Positions 10,855 through 23,284 of a DNA stretch of 64,000 nt are shown here, piece after piece; the first letter of the stretch is position 1, and every line of letters starts with the position of its first letter. The notes beneath the pieces were generated by a model that saw nothing but the letters and a program-made list of their open reading frames with translations, did no database searches and had not been told where the DNA came from. The position numbers and the translations under genes were made by a program. This stretch comes from Paraphaeosphaeria minitans (taxonomy: Eukaryota > Ascomycota > Dothideomycetes > Pleosporales > Didymosphaeriaceae), in the NCBI GenBank assembly GCA_015832175.1, contig WJXW01000011.1, forward strand, positions 744,001-808,000, read 5' to 3'.

Positions 10855-11798
10855 TTAGTCACCCTTTCCAAGCATTTCTAAGAGTTGATCAATGTTACAC
10901 CTCGAGAACACATCCCCGCGCAGGCAAGCACTTACAATCTCCACGAGAGCGTCCGAATATGGAGTTTCAGATTGCAGCTCGCGCACCCATATTTCGTGCT
11001 CCAACCATCCGCGCTTTCCATGCACCAAACGCGGAGCGAAGCCAGGATACGGCGTATGCTGCCCATACATAAGACAATAGAGGACAGCCCCAATCTGATA
11101 GACATCTGACTCTTGATGGTACGACGGGAACTCTGGGGGCGCAAAAAGCCCTCGAACCACGAAACTACCCACTCCTTATTGTAGCCAAGTAAAGTATGAG
11201 CAACTGTGGTTGACAGCCCAAAGTCGCCAAGGACCACGCGAGGAAAGTTGCTGCCGGCTGGCTCAGACGCCAGAAATACGTTACCAAGGTGAATATCACG
11301 GTGGCAAACTGTGTTCCAAGGTAAGAAAGGGTAATCCTTGGGACCCTGCTGCATATACCGCACCGCTTCTGCCAGACTTCCCAGAATGTGCCATAGCAAG
11401 GCTTCCGACAACCTTGCATCGCCGGCGTGGAGAAAGTCGACAGTGTTCCTCAGACTCCCGTATTCGCAGAACTCGGTCCATGTCCTCGCTGATCTATCGC
11501 ACTCCTGCAACTGAGCATCGTCTTCAATCTCGTAGTCCACCAGTTGGATGATATTGGGATGCCCGCTGAGCTGCGATATGATATCGATCTCGCGCTGAGC
11601 ATGTCCATCTGCAATGTCGGCGGGTGTAAGGCGCTTCTCGACACAGTACTCACCAGTCGCAACGTCCCCAACAACGAATATACCGCCATTATTCTCCCCC
11701 GGTCGGTCGGTGATCGGCATCACGGTCTCGAAACGATAGCGGGGACTGTTTGGGTGGCAACCTAAGTCCGCTGGAACTGGAACTGGCCCGAAGGCCAT
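10855..11798 (-). pseudogene. Serine/threonine protein kinase, split by a frameshift
   Basis: The first ATG is at 11796-11798. Frame one shows kinase subdomains in order: a glycine-loop region followed by YCVEKRL (ATP lysine), REIDIISQLSGHPNIIQLVDY (helix C and beta 4), the catalytic loop HRDIHLGNVFL, and GDFGLS. At about 11175 the sense of the protein moves to another frame, which continues through the APE-like FAPPEF motif and DVYQIGAVLYCLMYGQHTPY to a TAA at 10855-10857. No canonical intron bridges the two frames without losing the DFG segment. A one-base deletion near the AAG codon at 11175-11177 explains it. HRDIHLGN departs from the usual HRDLKPEN. The gene is either a recent pseudogene or affected by a sequencing error. 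Confidence 0.65.
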
Positions 11799-13140
11799 GG
11801 CTGACGATGTCTGAGTAATGTTCTGGTTGTTGTCAATCAATTGTTGCTAGGTCCCAGCATGTGAGATGGTGGAGTAGACGCTGTTATAATCCTATACCAA
11901 AGCATTGTGTCACGATGTACATGTGAACACAATGAACTTTGGGTCTTGAGGTCTATGTTCGTTTCGACAACATCTGACATTGTGTACGGCCAATGCGGCG
12001 TTACGTTTGCTCGGACCGCCCGGTGAGTATAGGCAGCCGCGCAAATTCAGGTCGCTTGTCCGGCACAAGACTTATGTTCTATTCGCCCCGTCTAGTCTGT
12101 AGGTATGTTTCTTCTGGCTATGGCGCCTCACGTTCTTTTTTCAACTTGCACCATTGAATTCACGTGCCAGATTCCACCACCTAACACTCGCTAGCCCCTG
12201 CACGGCCTACCTACTGTACGCCTTCGATCACCAAATCACCTACAAGTCTGCCCGACGCGCGACCAGCGCGTAAATTGGGCGTCTACCCACCATTTAGCCG
12301 TCTCCACTGTCACGATCGTATCTACGCGACAGCGCATCATTACGCGCCCGCAAATTCGACGTCTTGTTTGTGTCCGACGGCATATGCCTACTAGTATCCC
12401 CAAGCCAACTGCCGAAAGGATGTGTCGGTGGCTGACTGGTGTGTTGTGTGCTGGTCCGAAAGGGGAAGAGGACCAACACATATGATGGTGCTCCCAACGC
12501 GGAGGGCCAGGCAGTGAAATCGACGGAGCCTTTCACCGTGGTGGGATAAAAGCCGGGTATATCTATTTTTCGTCTATATACTGGACTCAAATAGAATCAC
12601 ATTCGTAGAGGGGGTATGAAGCCAGAGAAGTTACAGTACGGTGTACTAAAACAAGTAAAGCCTTGGATCCCCTGTCTTATGCGTATGAGATCCGGGTATA
12701 TCATCTAAGAAGAACAAAACAAAGCGTTCAGCAGATCTGGCTGAAGCGCAGAGTAGCACAGTCGACTGCCCCAACAAGCAAAGAATAGCTCGCTTTGTGG
12801 GACTATATCTTCCTCCTCACCTCCCACACCGTTTTCTTTAAATTAAGATTCCTAGCTCCACGCGACGATTCACTCTCGCTAGCACACCTCGTCCGCTTCG
12901 AGACTGAGTCTGTTCCATTATTATTTTGCGCCATCTCCTGCGTTTGCGTATGAATTCTCTCGCGTTTTCCGAAGTAAACCGCACGTTCAGGATTCGTCGG
13001 GCTAGTCTCTTCGGAGCCTAAATTGCCCTCCTCTGCGTCAAGTATCGTTCTAGCCTGGCTATCGGTGCCAGTCCCATCGGCAGTTCTCAGTCCGAGGGAG
13101 CGTGCGATGCGGCTACGACGCGATGCGTGTGAGCTCGGTG
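11799..13140. other. Intergenic; includes a possible alternative tail of the next gene
   Basis: No independent gene is recognised. On the minus strand 12803-13140 stays open in a frame different from the rhodopsin-domain gene and encodes a Ser/Arg-rich stretch. It could be an alternative C-terminal tail or chance. Confidence 0.4.
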
Positions 13141-14193
13141 TCACGGCCGACGAGTGCTTGGATCCAAAGAGCGAGACTTGGGTGAGAAAGCTTCTGATTT
13201 CCTTTGTTTGCGCCACATGTGCCAGAAGATAGGTAGGTTGGTGCAGATGATGCCTCCGAGAGGCTCGAAAGCAGAGTACGCACCGAGCGGAGCGTAGCTC
13301 CATGTGAAATCAGCGTAGCCGCGGCCGAGGACTACCTTCAGGCGGATGGCGGAAATGATACACGTGCTGCACACGGGTATCAGTGTCTGATCGTCTCATC
13401 ATGGGGGCATGAAGATACATACGCTATGCCTATCGAGAAGATGAAACAAAGCAAGACTTTTTTCTTTGTTTGTAGTTGCAGATGCCAAATGACGGGTACT
13501 GGCATCAGAAAGATCCATATATCAGTGACCATGTTGGTGATGTTGGTAAAGTAGGTAAAGTGGACAAGATTGAGGCAGTTGCCCTTGACAGACGCATCCC
13601 AAAATGCTTCGATGGGTCGACATACCAGGATCAATGTGACGGTGATACCAATTCCCCATGCTACAACGAAGGCTGTTGTTGCGATCACAATCTTGCGGAA
13701 CAGCGGAGCGACGAAAACACGGTGGTAAAAGGCCAGTATCCCGAGTTTGACGAAGACAAGTGCAAAATCGTAGAAATGGCTGAAGACGTAGTCGCCTTTA
13801 CGGACTATGGATTGGTCATGTGGAGTTACGACAAGAACATGTCGGCCCATACCGTGAGGTGGTCCTGATATTGTCAACTTTCAAGTTTCCACTCTTCTCT
13901 GCTTCGGACCGTACCATAGCCCAAACCGGCGGCGCATTCACCTACTAGACATATCTATGAGTTATTAAATATTGCCATGACAAGCGATCGTAAACTCATA
14001 CTGTCGCGACCACAATGAGCCAGTCATCCAATGTTATGCCATTCCGACCCGAGCTCTTCGCCCAGAGTCTCAATGATGTCGAAACGATTCCGAAAGCGAT
14101 GGGTATACTAAACACCCAACCGATTTCCGATACTCTTGTTTCATCTTTATGTGATTCGAGATACACCAGCTCCTCCGGAATGAAGGCTGACAT
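13141..14193 (-). CDS. Fungal rhodopsin-domain integral membrane protein
   Basis: Four exons: 14193-14002, 13954-13915 (40 nt), 13864-13423 and 13366-13141. All join in phase to 299 residues. Family markers appear in order: IPIAFGIVSTSLRLWAK, ITLDDWLIVVAT, GPPHGMGRH, LVFVKLGILAFYHRVF, CRPIEAFWDASVKGNCL, MVTDIWIFLMPVPVIWHLQL, FSIGIATCIISAIRL, and TWSYAPLGAYSAFEPLGGIICTNLP. This predicts seven membrane helices. The family has no retinal-lysine requirement. Members are widespread in Pezizomycotina, some beside secondary-metabolite or effector genes, and their biochemical role is unknown. The C-terminal tail is short and basic. An alternative frame through 12803-13140 would give a longer Ser-rich tail, so the 3' end is the least certain part. 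No defect is seen, unlike the relative at 3659-5208. Confidence 0.85.
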
Positions 14194-15489
14194 GGTTCAT
14201 GCTGCAATCGCAAGTCGAGTTCGAGCGGTGTGAGTGGCGTCGTGGGGGCCGGCTCGCTAGACGTGCTTCACATATCTTGCGCACTGGTCATGAAAGAAAT
14301 CTAGGTAAGTGCGACACAAAGTATGCTTGACGGTGAGCAGACTGTAGCAGACTAGTTAGGTGAAACTAAAAAGGGAGGGGTCGATGACATGCCCAGTTGA
14401 TATGCTGCTGCTGGGTTTCCAGTAGCAGCGCTGGGCAGATCGGCCGAATTTAAAAAAGCAACATGCTAGCAGGTTGTATGCATATGCGACAGCGGCAGGC
14501 TCTTTTTTCAGCCTAGTTCTGAGAGAAGCATGCATCTATGGTCGGAATATTTTTTGTACGACGCTAGCGTCCAGTCGCCAGGGCGCCCAGGAAAGCCCCC
14601 ATATGCAGTCTGGACTAGAAGTGACGAATCACGCAGTAGATGTCAATTGATATATAACTTGGTTTCGACGGGCACTTCGGCGATTGTTTTCATGCAGGGT
14701 TTCATATCATCGCCGTCTGGGTTTGCGCTAGTGGTACCTAAACATCCCTGTTTACCCTCCTTCACGCTGTGATTGTGGGATAATTTCTGATAAGTCGAAG
14801 CTCGAGGGAGAAATTCATCCCACACCATCTGTCAGGAGGTTGGGCGGCAATGCCCAGCCATATATCGGATGGTAGTGGAGGCATGTGTGGTCGCCTGGCG
14901 CATCGCTGCGGGCCTCTCCTTTTCAAACATTGCGGAAAGCCTGGCAACAGCAGTCTTCGAGGCATGCAATACGGGAATCCATACATCTGATCAATCGATG
15001 CATGGGAAATGTCTAAAAATTTCGGGTTCCGCGATCATCCTGACGACGCCACGCAATATCGACACATCTGACGTGCTCTGGCAAGCTGAGCAGCTCCCTC
15101 GGTGCAAACGTGAGATCCGTGAGCGACCGCCTCTGCATCATCAAACTTGTTCCCCTCTTGTTGGGAAAGAATCGACGTGTTGCTGAGCGTTGCAAAAACA
15201 TCTCCCTCCCTCGTGTTCTAGATTGCATCAAATTGCAGTGTCCTTGGTGTAACACCGCTGGTCTTATCGACTGCCCCTTTCGGCATGTTACGATGCAGTC
15301 TCTCGGATGAGCAAGGGTAGGAGTAGCATACGGATACCAGAGAAACTACCGCAGACCTGGAAGCCATGTCGGTGTTCTTGATGGCAAGTGCCCAAAAGCT
15401 AAACCATCTTCACGTGATGAACTGGCATCTGACTGGGTTCCGAAGTTCATCGAAACCTAGACTGACGCTACATACGATAGTAGGCTCCA
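14194..15489. other. Intergenic, nothing recognised
   Basis: A plus-strand frame at 14869-15186 has no domain-like features. The missing C-terminal part of the carboxylesterase is not found here. Confidence 0.5.
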
Positions 15490-16765
15490 TCATGATGGAT
15501 GAATTGAACCGTAATTTCGCCCATCGATTGTTTTAATATGGAACCTTTTCAGCATGTTCGAACCACCATATCCACCTACCCACCCCTCCCAACTTTTCGA
15601 AGCATCTGCATCAGCAACACTAATCGCATTAACTACGAAAGAGCCGTCTGTAACAGGAAGGAAGGCAAAGCTACCGAAGGCGCTGGCTTCCGATACTTTC
15701 GCGCTGGCATGCTGGAGCAGTTCGCTCTCGCTGTTACGGAGGCACTGAAGTGTATCAGCGGCGTTTCCACAGCCAGCGGCCTCAACAAAGTCTCTGTATG
15801 CTTGAGTATGCACTTCGTCGTCGTAGTTATGTTGCGCTGGCACCCATGGGCTCTCGGCGATGACCTGCTCATGCTTCAGTGTGTGAAATAATATACCCAC
15901 CCATAAGACTGGCTATCCTTATTCGCAAACGTACATTGTTGAATAGTGATACGTTCTGAGTCCCACTATATGCCATGGCTTGATACATGACAGCAGCGCC
16001 ACCAGCGCTCTCCCCCGCGACAGTCACACGTGCAGGGTCGCCACCAAACGACTTGATGTGCTTCTGCACCCACTGCAGGGCAAAATCCATGTCCAAAGGC
16101 CCCGCATTGAGGGCGCCATCGGCCTTCACGTTCTCACCGGACAGAAAAACGAACGCACCGAGGCGGTACTGGATAATCACGAAGATGAAGCCGTTTCCGT
16201 TCGTTTCCAGAAACTCGGTCGGATCCAGTCCCCGAGCGCTGAACCGCCCGTATCCACCACCATCTAAAGGAAGTTAGTGCACACCGTGTGTAAGTATTGT
16301 ACGGTGGACTCACGGATCCAGAAGAACACGGGGAGGTTGGTCGAGTTGGATGGCGCATATACGTTCAAGTACAAGCAATCTTCGTTCCCCAAAGCAGAGG
16401 TGAATCCATACGCATCAGGCATATCTCTACCCGCCCTAGTCTGTGGACAAGCAGGGCAGTCGATCGTCGCTGGCATGGGAGCAGTTCTGTTTTCCATGGG
16501 GAGTTGGGGAGCCGCGAATCTGAGGTTCCCGACGGGCGGAGCTGCATACCGAATCCTAACAGCAAATGCTCAGTACGGTATGCCAAGCAGAAGGAATCTT
16601 ATCCATCGTGAGTTACCCTTTGAAGATATTGATTCCGCTCGGGCTGTCTAAAGTTCCATCGTAACGAGCGTATCCGAGGTCCACTGACGGAGAACCGATT
16701 GCAGCAAGTGGTGCCGCACTACTCTGCGCCCCCAACAACGCAATTGCAGTGATCAAACTTCTCAT
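15490..16765 (-). pseudogene. Secreted type-B carboxylesterase, C-terminally truncated
   Basis: Four exons: 16765-16617, 16555-16314, 16263-15935 and 15864-15490. They join in phase to 364 residues, whereas the family usually has about 530-560. A signal peptide (residues 1-17) is followed by FKGIRYAAPPVGNLRF, NEDCLYLNVYAPS, the oxyanion motif HGGGYG (131-136), GPLDMDFALQWVQKHIKSFGGDP and the nucleophile elbow GESAGG with Ser216. It continues to VIAESPW and TDGSFV, then family resemblance is lost and the frame runs about 45 unrelated residues to a stop. The catalytic His, normally near residue 430-460, is absent, so esterase activity is not expected. None of the missing part is seen within 1 kb downstream on this strand. 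The exons are otherwise clean, pointing to a 3' deletion or rearrangement rather than gradual decay. Confidence 0.75.
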
Positions 16766-18369
16766 CCCTCCTGAACGGTTGCCGCGGGCGAATTGGGGGT
16801 CGAGTGCAGGGTAAAAGCACAAGATTCTAGGGTGCGCGAGACTCCAGGATGCGCGACGGAAGAGAGAAGGGTTGCGAGTCCCAGCACCGTGGGAGTGTCG
16901 TGCGACTTAATCTACTATCCCGCATGCATGCCTATGTGGAACCGTTTCCAAAGGAGATTAGCCTCGCGAAGATTACCTAGGTATCTGGCATCGAACTCTA
17001 CACCTTAGCAAGGGTTATAGTTTTCGCGCTGCCGTAGGTACAGACAGGCCAGCAAAGGCGAAGGCGAACATCCGCCATGGTACCTACTTGTCCAGACCGC
17101 GGAAGACCTCTCGTATGCTGACTGCGGCAAAACTCGGCTTAGATACATGGCCTCGTCAATGTTACGATACAACGCGTATTGCTCGTCCTCCGAGCGATCG
17201 GACACTAGCCCGGGATCTGATACCCATCTATCAAGCTGGCCCCCGCTATAGGTACCTACCTACCTACCGTAAGTACCCAAATGATAAATGTCGCTACCAA
17301 AGCATTCATCCACAAACGCTACTACCTACCTAACCATCTCCACCCAAAACCTAGATACAAGTCTGCGCTAACCACTACTTGCATTGCTACGATAGCTACG
17401 ATCTTAGTCCCACATTACCCATGACCATGCTATCCTCGTATTCGGCGCCATCGTCGTGGTCCAAGGTGAAGTGGGAGACGCGGAAAGGGGATGCAGTATG
17501 ATGGGCGTTGTGGCAGCTTAGCCCAGTCCAGCCACCTGGCGCGTGGTACTGTACGATCGATTTCCGACACGGGCGTCCTCCTGGTCAGCGAGTTTGATTT
17601 CGCAGCGCGGGGCTAGATATTTGGCGGGCGAGTCGGTACAAATGCATAGTCTAGATGCGCGCGAACAGCTGTCTGGTGGAGAGAAATCTTCGGATTGTTG
17701 GTAGGATGGATGCATGGATGGATGGGAGAATAAATACTGTACCTAGTCTCGTGCGGTATAATAGATACGATAGAACACTGCGTATACCCAACAATTCCAA
17801 AAGAAATACCTTTGAAAAAAAGCGGCTTCGGAAAAAGTGATAAATCCATCCTGTAGTCTTGAAAGCTTGTTCTTAAGATCCCGGGTCGTAAAGTGAGGGT
17901 AGCGAATATCCGCAACATTGACTACCTACCGTACCTAGATGCGGACAATTCGCCCCTGTCATACCTACCTACCTACCTGGTGCCAATCAAGCTGGTCTAT
18001 AGACATCACGTTCCCATCAGCCCGCCAGAAACAAAGTCCACTGACTGTTCCAGAGACATGGCGTAATTGAAGGTATGGTATTTGTGATACAGAAAAAAGG
18101 ATGACATGGCCATGAGACTACCTCCAGCGCCACCAAGCAGCAGCAAACACGAACTCTAGCGTCGATCCTCGCACGAGCTCGAGAGTATGTGATAATCGGA
18201 GAGATAACAGCCTCTCGAATCCAACCACCCTTTCCCTACCGACCTATGAATGCAAGCATTCCGAAAGGCGCCCATATGCCGCCGCCCATAAAACAGCCCG
18301 TCGCATTTATACTCGTATCGTAGATGTTTTTCTTTTGTTTCTGAGCCATCTCTTTCAGCAAGTAACATG
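16766..18369. other. Intergenic, CCTA/TAGG motif-rich
   Basis: No gene is recognised. ACCT-type runs occur at 17251-17269, 17321-17332, 17922-17937 and 17962-17978. Confidence 0.5.
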
Positions 18370-20675
18370 TCAGCGGTCAAGGCTGAAGATGCTGAGCCAC
18401 ATGGCGAACGAGACTTTCGCGGACTTCTCGCCCATCTTCTCCCTCCATGCGGCATAGCCCAGGAGATTGCTGCTGAGCCTTTTGTTCTCGTTCATGCTAT
18501 CGTCGAGAGGGACTTCGAAGGAAACAGTGCCTGTATCGACGCGAGCAAAGTACGTAATCGTTTTGAGCTCTTGCGACTTGGTGACTTGTCCCGCGGCCTT
18601 GTCCGGAGAAACGGCCTTGGAGTCAAACTTGCCGGCATCCTGATCAGCTTTTGCGATCCACTTAGCTGGTTTGGCTTTGGGTCGCTCGTAGTGCGACAAA
18701 CCCGCGACGAGGAGGTCTGTGTTGGTGAGCTCTGAGGTAGCGCTTTCGTTGTCGGGGACCAGCGTGTCTTCATTGTCCGTGAGTGTTGCATCTTCGTCGG
18801 ATTGAGACACAGTGTTCTGCATAAGGACGTTGAGTTAGAATGGGTCTTTTCTATGTATATCAAGGCCGCACTTACGTTTTGTTCGTTATCGACAGCAGTA
18901 GTATCGCTGTCTGCTTGAGATATGGGAGAATCAGCCACCTGCGGCTCAGCCGACACAGGTACCGTCTGGCTGGCCAGATCTTGATTATCGCTGCCCCCAG
19001 ATAGGCGCGCCTGTCGGCGAGTTACTCGAGGGCTGGGAGGGGCAGCTTTTGGCTTCTTCACCGGAACATTGGCCATCTCAATGTCTTTTTCGTTGCGAGA
19101 TGCTGTGTCTTGGAAGGTCGACGGTGTATGGTCAGTCAATCTATCGGTTGAGTCCGCTTGCTCGGTCGCAAGCGATTTGGTCCCACGCCCTCGGCCACCC
19201 TTGCCTCCACGACGGCCCCGCTTATTACGCAGGTTGCCGTGGCCACGAGCAAAGAGTCCCCGCTCATCGAAGTCTTTGGAATCACGTTTGCGTTTTCCGC
19301 CCGATGGCTGAATCACGTTAGCGAGGGTTTCTTGGTTGGTGAGCATACGTACTTTGGGTAGGTCATCGAGGTTGGAGTGCTCGGGTGCAGATTCCGCAGC
19401 AAGGACTAAAGCAACATCAATAAATTGGATAAGCTCTTGAGAGCTTCAACGTGCGACAATCAGACTGCATCTATGTTGCCATATCGTGTGAAGGTGCAGG
19501 CCGAATAAACATACCTGAAACCGGAGTCGAGGTAGCAGATATATCGCTTACCGCCTTATCTTTAACGGTGGGATAAGACTGTGTCTCTGCTGCTATGGTG
19601 GAAGAAATTGGTGTAGGCAAACGCTCCGCTCGTCCGGTCAATTGAGTTTTCTTCTGCGTCAGTTCAGACTCAGGAGCTCCTTCCAATTGTTAGCGATCGC
19701 TGTCCTTCGTGATAGCAGTCGGTGTATATTGAGCCATGGCTAGAAAAAAACCTCTACCGCAACCAACGAAAGAAACTTACCTGCAGCAGGAGGTTGGCTC
19801 GTTACTGCCTCATCAAGAGCAGTAAATGGTGTGCGGGCTCGTGGTTGAACCATCGACGTTGCAAGACCTATTGCATATTAGTCATTACCAAATCAGATAG
19901 AATCTCCCTCGTTCAGTAAACGGTCTCACCTTCTTCTATAGATTCGCGCACCGGTGAAGATTCCATAGGAAGCTCAGCCAGATTGGTGAATGGAGGCGCG
20001 GCGTCGTCACTCGTAGCCATCTTTGTCACTTGAGCCGAAGTCATGCGCTTCCATCGACGGTCAAAGAATCTAACCAAATCAGCGGAGACCAACATCAAAT
20101 GTCTGAACACATACGGCCACTTGTCCTGGGCTCGATTGGTGAGTATGCGCACGCGCTTGTAAGCATTGTACAGCTTTGAAAAGCCCTCAGCGCCCTTTAT
20201 CGCGCTACCACCCTGCTCGATGACTCCGTCAAAGTCATGGGGAAGGTAGTTCTCCTTGATCCAGGCCGCTAGATTCCTGTCGTCGTCATCCTTTACATTC
20301 TGTTAGCTCATAGTCTTGCGTATGCGACGAGGGAACGAGACAGATCCGTCTTGTACAGAGCGAAAGCCCCGCGAAGACGGACCGTCTTCAGGCTTTCAGT
20401 CAAGAACAATGTGGGCTACTCACATGGCTGGTGCTGAGGACATCGCACATCTTGGCCAAAGTGGGCAAATCTACCATGCCTGCAACGGGCGCCATGTCCA
20501 TCGTTGTAGCGGACATGTTATTTGTAAAAGTGATGGTCGTCGCGTTGTGGTTGGTGAAGTTGCGACCCGATGGGGTGTTGCGTGCGTGGCTCAAGTGCGC
20601 GACACGGAAATCCGGAGCGGAGTCACCAATTGTAGCGCCTGTTCCAGCAGGCTGATATGAGGAGCGGGTTAGCAT
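18370..20675 (-). CDS. Uncharacterised basic, low-complexity protein (six exons)
   Basis: Six exons splice in phase to 616 residues: 20675-20424, 20299-19930, 19867-19781, 19679-19515, 19405-18876 and 18816-18370. I do not recognise the family. Residues 85-180 are the most ordered part (KDDDDRNLAAWIKENY, KLYNAYKRVRILTNRAQDKW, HLMLVSADLVRFFDRRWKRM). The rest is Ser/Thr/Pro-rich. It includes a KRKRDSKDF nuclear-localisation-like patch and an Arg/Gly cluster (NKRGRRGGKGGRGRG) like those in RNA-binding or chromatin proteins. The last 150 residues have a more regular composition with FEVPLDDSMNENKRLSS. A nuclear role is inferred only from composition. The upstream region carries a TAGG run at 20728-20746. 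Confidence 0.65.
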
Positions 20676-21794
20676 CTGGATCGGGCTCGTTCGATGGCGA
20701 TGATTGTTGAATGACCTCGCTTAAACGGTAGGTAGGTAGGTAGGTATACCTTCGTTAGCTGTGTTTGTGTTGAGCGGCAGCCAAGGAGCAAAGTGTGAAC
20801 GTGGAGCTGCCAGGCACCAGGTACAATGGCAGGGGTCTCTTCGACAGCCTCGTGTTGAAAAGTGAAGGTTGTGGTCGTGAACCTGATGCAGAGAGAATTT
20901 TACGTCAGGAAGAGTCGAGGGTCCTAGTCCGGGCGTCGCGCTTGTTACCTACACCCAGCCGAACGCTACAATGTACCACCTGTAATCCGCTCAAGCTTAA
21001 GCTTGAGTTCGTATCAGTAAAGAGTAACGTAGTTGTAGGAGTTGTGACGGATCTTCGCAAGCCCTTGATCACGAAATGTGAAGGAAGAAAGAGAGTGCGG
21101 ACTTTCCCGTGTGCGTATTTTTCAGCACCGATCGCGCGACACCAAACATCAGCATATCTGGTCTCCACCACTCGAATCTCACTGTTCGCATTCACTTCGA
21201 TAAGAATGAAATTGCATCTTTGTTCAGAATCTGGATTGTACTCGTGTGGCCACCTCCTAGGTCGACAATAGTGGGTCTCGTGACCAGAACACTCGCACTT
21301 CGTCTTCGCCTCTGTATCTAAGCACCGCTACCCAGCATCCTCATTCCATATGGTTTGCGCAACATTTGCATCCATAGCATACAGCCATCAGCAAATTCTG
21401 ACAACAACGCGGGATAGAGTGTCTGAATTTGATATCCGCACTTGCTGGGGCTGTCCATACCTGTCACAGACAATGAGCCTTCTCGTCAGTGGCTAAGGTG
21501 TACGTCAGCAGAAGCTTGCTTGGAGCCGGCACGTCTAGCAGCACGGTATCATGGAGACTTGAGCATGGCGTTACTATGGAGAGCTTCAAAGCAACGCAGC
21601 AGTACCGATTTTTTTTTGTTTGAGACTGCTGTGTCGAGGACAACAAGTTCAAAAAGAATCGCAAAGAGAGTTCACGAGAAGTGCTCGGACGATGCTACGA
21701 TTACAACACATCCTTTGCCGTTATTGAAATCCAACAATGGCCGCACAAAACCCCACTCCTCCACAACATAGCGACAACCCATGGCCACTTTGCC
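20676..21794. other. Intergenic, nothing recognised
   Basis: The upstream region of the six-exon gene. A plus-strand frame at 20795-21271 lacks domain features. Confidence 0.5.
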
Positions 21795-22376
21795 CTACGC
21801 TAAAGTCCATCCGTCCGCCTCCTCCTCAGTCCCCTCCTTTTTCACATCCTGAATCGATTCCACCGTCTCCTCTTTTATATCTGGAAGCAATCTCCCAGCC
21901 CTCGGTGTCTCCACCACCTGCTCCCCCTCATCTCCAACCCCAGCCTCAACCACCTGCTTCTTCACGGGTTTCGTCTTCGCCATCTCACGCTGCTGCTTGA
22001 TCCACTGCTGCATATACTTCCCCGCGGCAAGCGCTTCCTCCCTACTGGGCCCCTGTCCATAAAAGTACAACGAGTGTTGCATCGTGTTCGTCCTCGGCCT
22101 CTTCAACCCCCTCGCGTGGCTGTAAGCGCAAACCAGCATGCCGAGATCTTCCACGGAGCGGATGCGGCGGCCAAGCGGCTCGCTCATGGATGAAAGCTTT
22201 GTGTTGCCGTCGAGGTAAGCCGTCGCGAGCCACGTGCGGAGGTGGTGGTGCATGTCTTCGTCGCTGGAATGGAGTAACACGTAGGATTCGAGAACGGCGG
22301 GGATGTTGATGATGCCGCATGGGCAGGCTGATGACAGGTTGGGCATCGGTTCTGGGTTGCCGGATGGGTTTGCCAT
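21795..22376 (-). CDS. Uncharacterised small protein
   Basis: From the first ATG (22374-22376) this encodes 193 residues. The ordered N-terminal half contains LSSACPCGIINIPAVLESYVLL, HHHLRTWLATAYLDGN, LGRRIRSVEDLGMLVCAYSH and KYMQQWIKQQREMAK. The C-terminal half is acidic and Lys/Glu-rich. I do not recognise the family. An upstream exon is possible: an ATG at 22689-22691 begins MALTKKQRVGCGR and ends in a GTAAGC donor, and an acceptor just before SGSEMANPSG would restore the frame. The start is therefore uncertain. The residue pattern and lack of stops support a real gene. Confidence 0.55.
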   Translation of the reverse strand: MANPSGNPEPMPNLSSACPCGIINIPAVLESYVLLHSSDEDMHHHLRTWLATAYLDGNTKLSSMSEPLGRRIRSVEDLGMLVCAYSHARGLKRPRTNTMQHSLYFYGQGPSREEALAAGKYMQQWIKQQREMAKTKPVKKQVVEAGVGDEGEQVVETPRAGRLLPDIKEETVESIQDVKKEGTEEEADGWTLA

Positions 22377-23284
22377 CTCGCTGCCAGAGACTGAGAATAC
22401 TGGGAAGCGGTGGGAAGGGGTAGAGTTGGTGTGAAATGCGAGCGATAGGGCGAGGTTGAACAATGACTTGGCTCGACCTCTTCAGTGATTGTTAATCGTC
22501 GTGCGTAAAGATGCAATTAGCGATACGTGAGGCGGTAGTGCGTGAGAGTGTACACCTAAACAAAGATTCTGGGTAGTAAGACTCTCTAGGGCCAGACGCA
22601 ATTTCCCAGGTTGCAGTCTCCAGATGTTCGTGGGAGAAGGAAGGAGCTTACAACGCCCGCAGCCAACACGCTGCTTCTTCGTTAACGCCATGATAGTTTG
22701 CTGGTTCGCGATTGCTTTGAGCTCGCATAGTCACAAGGTGGATCTGGTGATGCCACGACGTTAGCCATAACCATGTCCAGTAACGTTTCGTGAAGTGCAT
22801 GCATTCACAAAACGTCCTAGGGTAGCATCGTCCCTACCGGAGATGACCATGATGGCTTAAAGTAGTCAGAATATGCCAGAAGTCCATAACAGAGTAGATC
22901 AAGAGGTGATGTTCTTTTGTCCGCATCGAAAACATCACCGTTCTGATCCATGCAAAAACTTCTTACCCGAAACCGCTCCAGGTCAGCAATTACGGTGGTT
23001 AACAAAAAAAAAATTAAACCTCCTACGTGCTGTCCCCGAATCACCCCATGCAAGAGCGATGCCACGCGTTTGCAAAAGTCTCCACATGCATCAGAACCAG
23101 CGGAAAAAAAAATGAACTTGATGGTATCGACATAAAGCAAACTACCATGCGCCCCTATCATACACCCACCCATCCAACCATGCACCCGCTGAACAAACGC
23201 CGACAACAAACCCTCAAGCCCATCCGCACCCATCGTGATATTCATCCAATCATTTGTACAGCACTATCCCGTGCGGCACCGATG
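22377..23284. other. Intergenic with a possible upstream exon
   Basis: It holds the candidate first exon of the preceding gene (about 22650-22691, minus strand) and otherwise nothing recognised. Confidence 0.4.
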
